Positions 6,701-8,028 of a DNA stretch of 8,028 nt are shown piece after piece (position 1 is the stretch's first letter; each line of letters opens with the position of its first letter). The stretch covers positions 1,101 to 9,128 of the forward strand of contig DLXL01000324.1 of assembly GCA_003448025.1 (NCBI GenBank), in the 5' to 3' direction. The notes under the pieces are model-generated. The model saw only the letters and a program-made list of their open reading frames with translations, had not been told where the DNA came from and ran no database searches. This DNA is from Saprospirales bacterium. GTDB taxonomy: Bacteria; Bacteroidota; Bacteroidia; Chitinophagales; Saprospiraceae. A program made the translations under genes and the position numbers.

Positions 6701-6968
6701 CCTCATTCATGGGCAGGTTTTTCAGCGCCAAAATGCCCCGCTCAATATTTTCATCGGTGAAAATGCCGGTTTTGGTGGCGCTCACCCGAATACTGTTTAT
6801 TTCCTTCAACTGCCGCCGCAATACGTCTTCCAGCAGTACGTTCGACGTTTTGCCCCCCCGCATGCGCTCGGCTTCTGCAGGACTGAGGTATGTGTAGCCC
6901 AGGTTTACCAGCATTTGCAATGCCGGAATCTGGCTGATATGGTCTTCTTTAAAACTTGGTGTATCCAT
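3741..6968 (-). CDS. hsdR: Type I restriction enzyme R subunit (HsdR)
   Basis: This is the motor and nuclease subunit of a type I restriction-modification complex. It translocates DNA using ATP and cuts it when bound to HsdM/HsdS at unmodified sites. Its 1075 residues fit the family (about 1000-1100). The PD-(D/E)xK nuclease motif is D154...E168-C-K170. Helicase motifs follow: Walker A TQGSGKS (347-353), TDRTDLD (378-384), Walker B/DEAD-like DEGH (447-450), TGTP (474-477), LTGFDEP (675-681) and QAIARVNR (699-706). A helical C-terminal region (about 750-1075) would bind HsdM/HsdS. The start is fixed by an in-frame TGA three codons upstream (6975-6977). No Shine-Dalgarno sequence or TAnnTTTG box is visible ahead of it, but a palindrome array is. 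Base composition changes within the gene near 5400: the N-terminal half is clearly richer in GC. All key residues are present, so it appears functional. Confidence 0.96.
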   Translation of the reverse strand: MDTPSFKEDHISQIPALQMLVNLGYTYLSPAEAERMRGGKTSNVLLEDVLRRQLKEINSIRVSATKTGIFTDENIERGILALKNLPMNEGYNVAGEKAYNLLTLGQALEQSIDGDKKSFTLQYIDWKNIGNNVFHVTEEYSVMRSTSKEHYRPDLVLFVNGIPLCIIECKRPDMKDPLRQAISQHLRNQQEDGIRSLYVYTQLTLSIATQDAAYATNATPEKFWAKWQEKFGSEEAEKVYRRTLTELKNQPLTPAVKDHLFADRFKYVWRYFDALEQETILPTVQDEYLYGLCRPERLLDIVFNFLLFDNGEKKVARYQQFFAIKKSMQRIKNMENGRRRGGVIWHTQGSGKSLTMVMLAQAIAMDPDIRNPKIVLVTDRTDLDSQITGTFRKCGKPVENATTGQRLVELLESKSDAVVTTIINKFVAAVKKIGAPLTSHDIFVLVDEGHRTQHGTFHVDMQKTLPNACFIAMTGTPLFKKDKSTAAKFGGVIDAYTVDQAVSDKAVVPLLYEGRLAMQEVNASPLDTFFGMVSEPLTDYQKADIKKKFARYDHLNSAEQKMWMIAWDISYHFRDNWQGRTPFKGQLVCDKKVNAIKYKEFLDKIDIVSSEVLISSIDEREGEESAYEKSTEKENQFWKRMMDEHGNAKSYEKNIINRFKNQKDPEIIIVVDKLLTGFDEPKNTVLYLTRNLQGHKLLQAIARVNRIYPDKEFGYIIDYYGVIENLGDALKMYSSFEDFDAEDLVGTLTNISDEIKKLPQKHADLWDIFKTITNKRDAEAYQQLLKDEAIRVLFYDKLAAFAKSLKLALSSIQFHKEVEEKTINRYKEDLAMFLKLRLAVVERYSDEIDYRKYEGQIQKLIDTHITTEKIETITELVNIFDKDKFQQELERATGDDAKADRIESRTAKHISEKMEEDPAFYKKFSQMLKDVIQEYEEGRISSAERLKRSNDIMTSVLTRTDRDVPNQLMDRDVARAFYGLTAEALSEKIQDDVVRREVSIQTALQIDDLIRQFVLDNGQPIVDWQYKTNITGKLLIEIGDYLIDEVRDKYQVDLSFKEMDKMAEDCIEVAKIRYK

Positions 6969-7146
6969 GGCTGTTCATTTCGTTTGGTGTCATGTATAGA
7001 AAAGGGCAGATTTCTATACATGACAGGTTTGTCATGGGTAAATTTTCCCGAATTTTACCCATGATCTGGTCGTCATGGTCAGAAAAGCAAATATTTTACT
7101 CATGAAAAAGCCTTCATGGGTAAGGTCTTCTTGTTTTTGCTTCCGA
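6969..7146. other. Fic-hsdR intergenic region
   Basis: This 178-bp gap separates the Fic stop codon from the hsdR start. Almost all of it is occupied by the TCATG/CATGA palindrome array. No TAnnTTTG promoter box reading toward hsdR and no stem followed by a T-run were found. Either the array is itself the regulatory or processing element, or hsdR is read through from upstream. Confidence 0.6.
6988..7125. repeat. Regular palindrome array, 41-bp period, TCATG...CATGA units
   Basis: TCATG occurs at 6990, 7032, 7073 and 7114 (spacing 42, 41, 41). CATGA ends at 7023, 7064 and 7105 (spacing 41, 41). Unit 1 has perfect 15-bp arms, TGTCATGTATAGAAA (6988-7002) and its complement (7011-7025), around 8 nt. 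Unit 2 has perfect 11-bp arms, TCATGGGTAAA (7032-7042) and complement (7054-7064), around 11 nt. Unit 3 (7073-7105) is imperfect, and unit 4 is a left half only (TCATGGGTAAGG). Linkers between units are always 8 nt and differ in sequence. Units 1 and 2 differ within the arms (TATAGAAA versus GGTAAA), yet each arm still matches its partner. That pattern points to selection for the dyad itself. It could be an operator array or a set of RNA hairpins between Fic and hsdR. Confidence 0.8.
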
Positions 7147-8028
7147 CTACAGGTTGCCGACATTTCGCAAAAGGTTGTATAAATCGGTATTGATGTAGTA
7201 GTTATCCTTCCAGATCTTTTGTTTGTTCACAAGGCCCAACTTATCCAATTCGTCCAGATACTTGGCCGCTGTTTTGCGCCCTACCTTAATCTCTTCCATT
7301 ACAAAGTCAATCTTGGTATAAGGGTGGCGAAACAGATTATTCAGTAAATCCTGACTGTATATTTTAGGTAGTTCTGTACGAATTCTATCCTTATGACTTT
7401 GCATCAGGTTTTTGATGCCTTCAATGATTTTGATGGTTTGCAAGGAAGTCTGCTCCACCCCATCCAGCATGTACAAAACCCATTCTTCCCAGGCATTTTC
7501 TGTCCTTACTTTTTGGAGCAGCCGGTAATAATCTGCCTTGTTTTGGTTGATGTAGCGACTCAAATACAAAATAGGCAAATTCAACATGCCTTCTTTTACC
7601 AGATAAAGGATGTTGATGATCCTGCCCGTTCTGCCATTGCCGTCGTAAAAAGGATGGATGCTTTCAAATTGATGGTGGATAATGGCCATTTTCACCAGCG
7701 GATCCCAATCGCAGCTTGCGTTGTCGTTGATAAACTGCTCCAGATTATTCATGTGTGCCACTATCTCATCATGCGTTTGAGGCGGTGTGTACACCACTTC
7801 TCCGGTTTGGTCGTTTTTAAGCTCCGTGCCCGGCACTTTGCGAAATCCGGCCCGGTTTTGTTCAATGGCTGCGTGGATTTCTGTGATGTGGTTGTTCGAT
7901 AAAAAGCCTTTTTGCTTTACCGTTTGAAAGCCCCAGCGCAACGCTTCTGCATAGTTGTGCACTTCCTTACTGGCAAGAGTCTTGAAATTTTGGGTGGCGT
8001 AATCCGACTGAAACAACTCATCGTGCGT
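7147..8028 (-). CDS. Fic-family protein (AMP-transferase type), 5' end outside window
   Basis: Fic domains usually transfer AMP from ATP to a hydroxyl side chain of a target protein. The catalytic motif HPFYDGNGRTGR (7621-7656) matches HPFx(D/E)GNGRxxR completely, with the catalytic His intact. A winged-helix-like segment follows near the C-terminus (about 7200-7330; KIDFVMEEIKVGRKTAAKYLDELDKLGLV), as in Fic proteins with a DNA-binding tail. The frame is open to the window edge (T-H-D-E-L-F-Q-S...), so the TTG at 8016 is an internal Leu codon, not the start. In related proteins the inhibitory (S/T)xxxE(G/N) helix lies just before this T-x-D-E-L-F stretch, so it is probably just beyond 8028. 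The visible 293 residues would be most of a roughly 370-residue protein. Fic genes are often inserted among hsdM/hsdS/hsdR genes; its target here is unknown. Confidence 0.92.
   Translation of the reverse strand, partial: THDELFQSDYATQNFKTLASKEVHNYAEALRWGFQTVKQKGFLSNNHITEIHAAIEQNRAGFRKVPGTELKNDQTGEVVYTPPQTHDEIVAHMNNLEQFINDNASCDWDPLVKMAIIHHQFESIHPFYDGNGRTGRIINILYLVKEGMLNLPILYLSRYINQNKADYYRLLQKVRTENAWEEWVLYMLDGVEQTSLQTIKIIEGIKNLMQSHKDRIRTELPKIYSQDLLNNLFRHPYTKIDFVMEEIKVGRKTAAKYLDELDKLGLVNKQKIWKDNYYINTDLYNLLRNVGNL

Noticed and set aside
5925..7064. Long plus-strand open frame of 379 codons opposite hsdR
   Set aside because: It is antisense to a well-supported hsdR frame and shows no domain-like sequence; it arises from the GC-rich N-terminal half of hsdR. 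The same applies to the 279-codon frame at 5626-6465.
6988..7064. Rho-independent terminators after the Fic gene
   Set aside because: Stems are long and regular but not followed by T-runs on the minus strand, and the phased repetition is unlike a simple terminator.
6988..7125. CRISPR array
   Set aside because: The units are palindromes with differing arms and fixed 8-bp linkers. There are no identical direct repeats with 30-bp spacers and no cas genes.

Overview
The window reads as a piece of a Bacteroidota chromosome, possibly of a Saprospirales-like lineage (weak inference). The clues are promoter candidates of the TTTG / TAnnTTTG type, starts without Shine-Dalgarno sequences, short secreted proteins whose signal peptides end in G-Q-T, and moderate GC. 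Every supported gene lies on the minus strand, so transcription runs from high to low coordinates.

The right part (3046-8028) is the tail of a type I restriction-modification locus. In transcription order it holds a Fic-family AMPylase-type protein whose 5' end lies outside the window, a 178-bp intergenic stretch, a complete HsdR restriction subunit, and a YgjP/DUF45 zinc metallopeptidase whose ATG shares one base with the hsdR stop codon. hsdM and hsdS are not visible and are presumably beyond 8028. The Fic-hsdR gap holds a strikingly regular array of TCATG...CATGA palindromes with a 41-bp period and fixed 8-bp linkers. It is the least explained structured DNA in the window.

The middle (1964-2868) is a two-gene operon of unknown function: a membrane protein with a signal peptide, followed with an ATGA overlap by a small secreted beta-rich protein that carries a nine-G run just after its signal peptide. 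A good Bacteroidota promoter precedes it.

The left part (1-1963) carries a CIA30-family exported protein and an orphan barstar-like ribonuclease inhibitor, set in repeat-rich DNA. A GC-rich dispersed repeat (core GAAGACCGGGCGGGGCGGAA) occurs about ten times, counting degenerate copies. One copy sits within about 30 nt downstream of the last stop codon of each of the four transcription units whose ends fall in the window. Between 1701 and 1895 the repeat belongs to an 87-bp near-perfect tandem duplication. No RNA genes, CRISPR arrays or transposases were seen.
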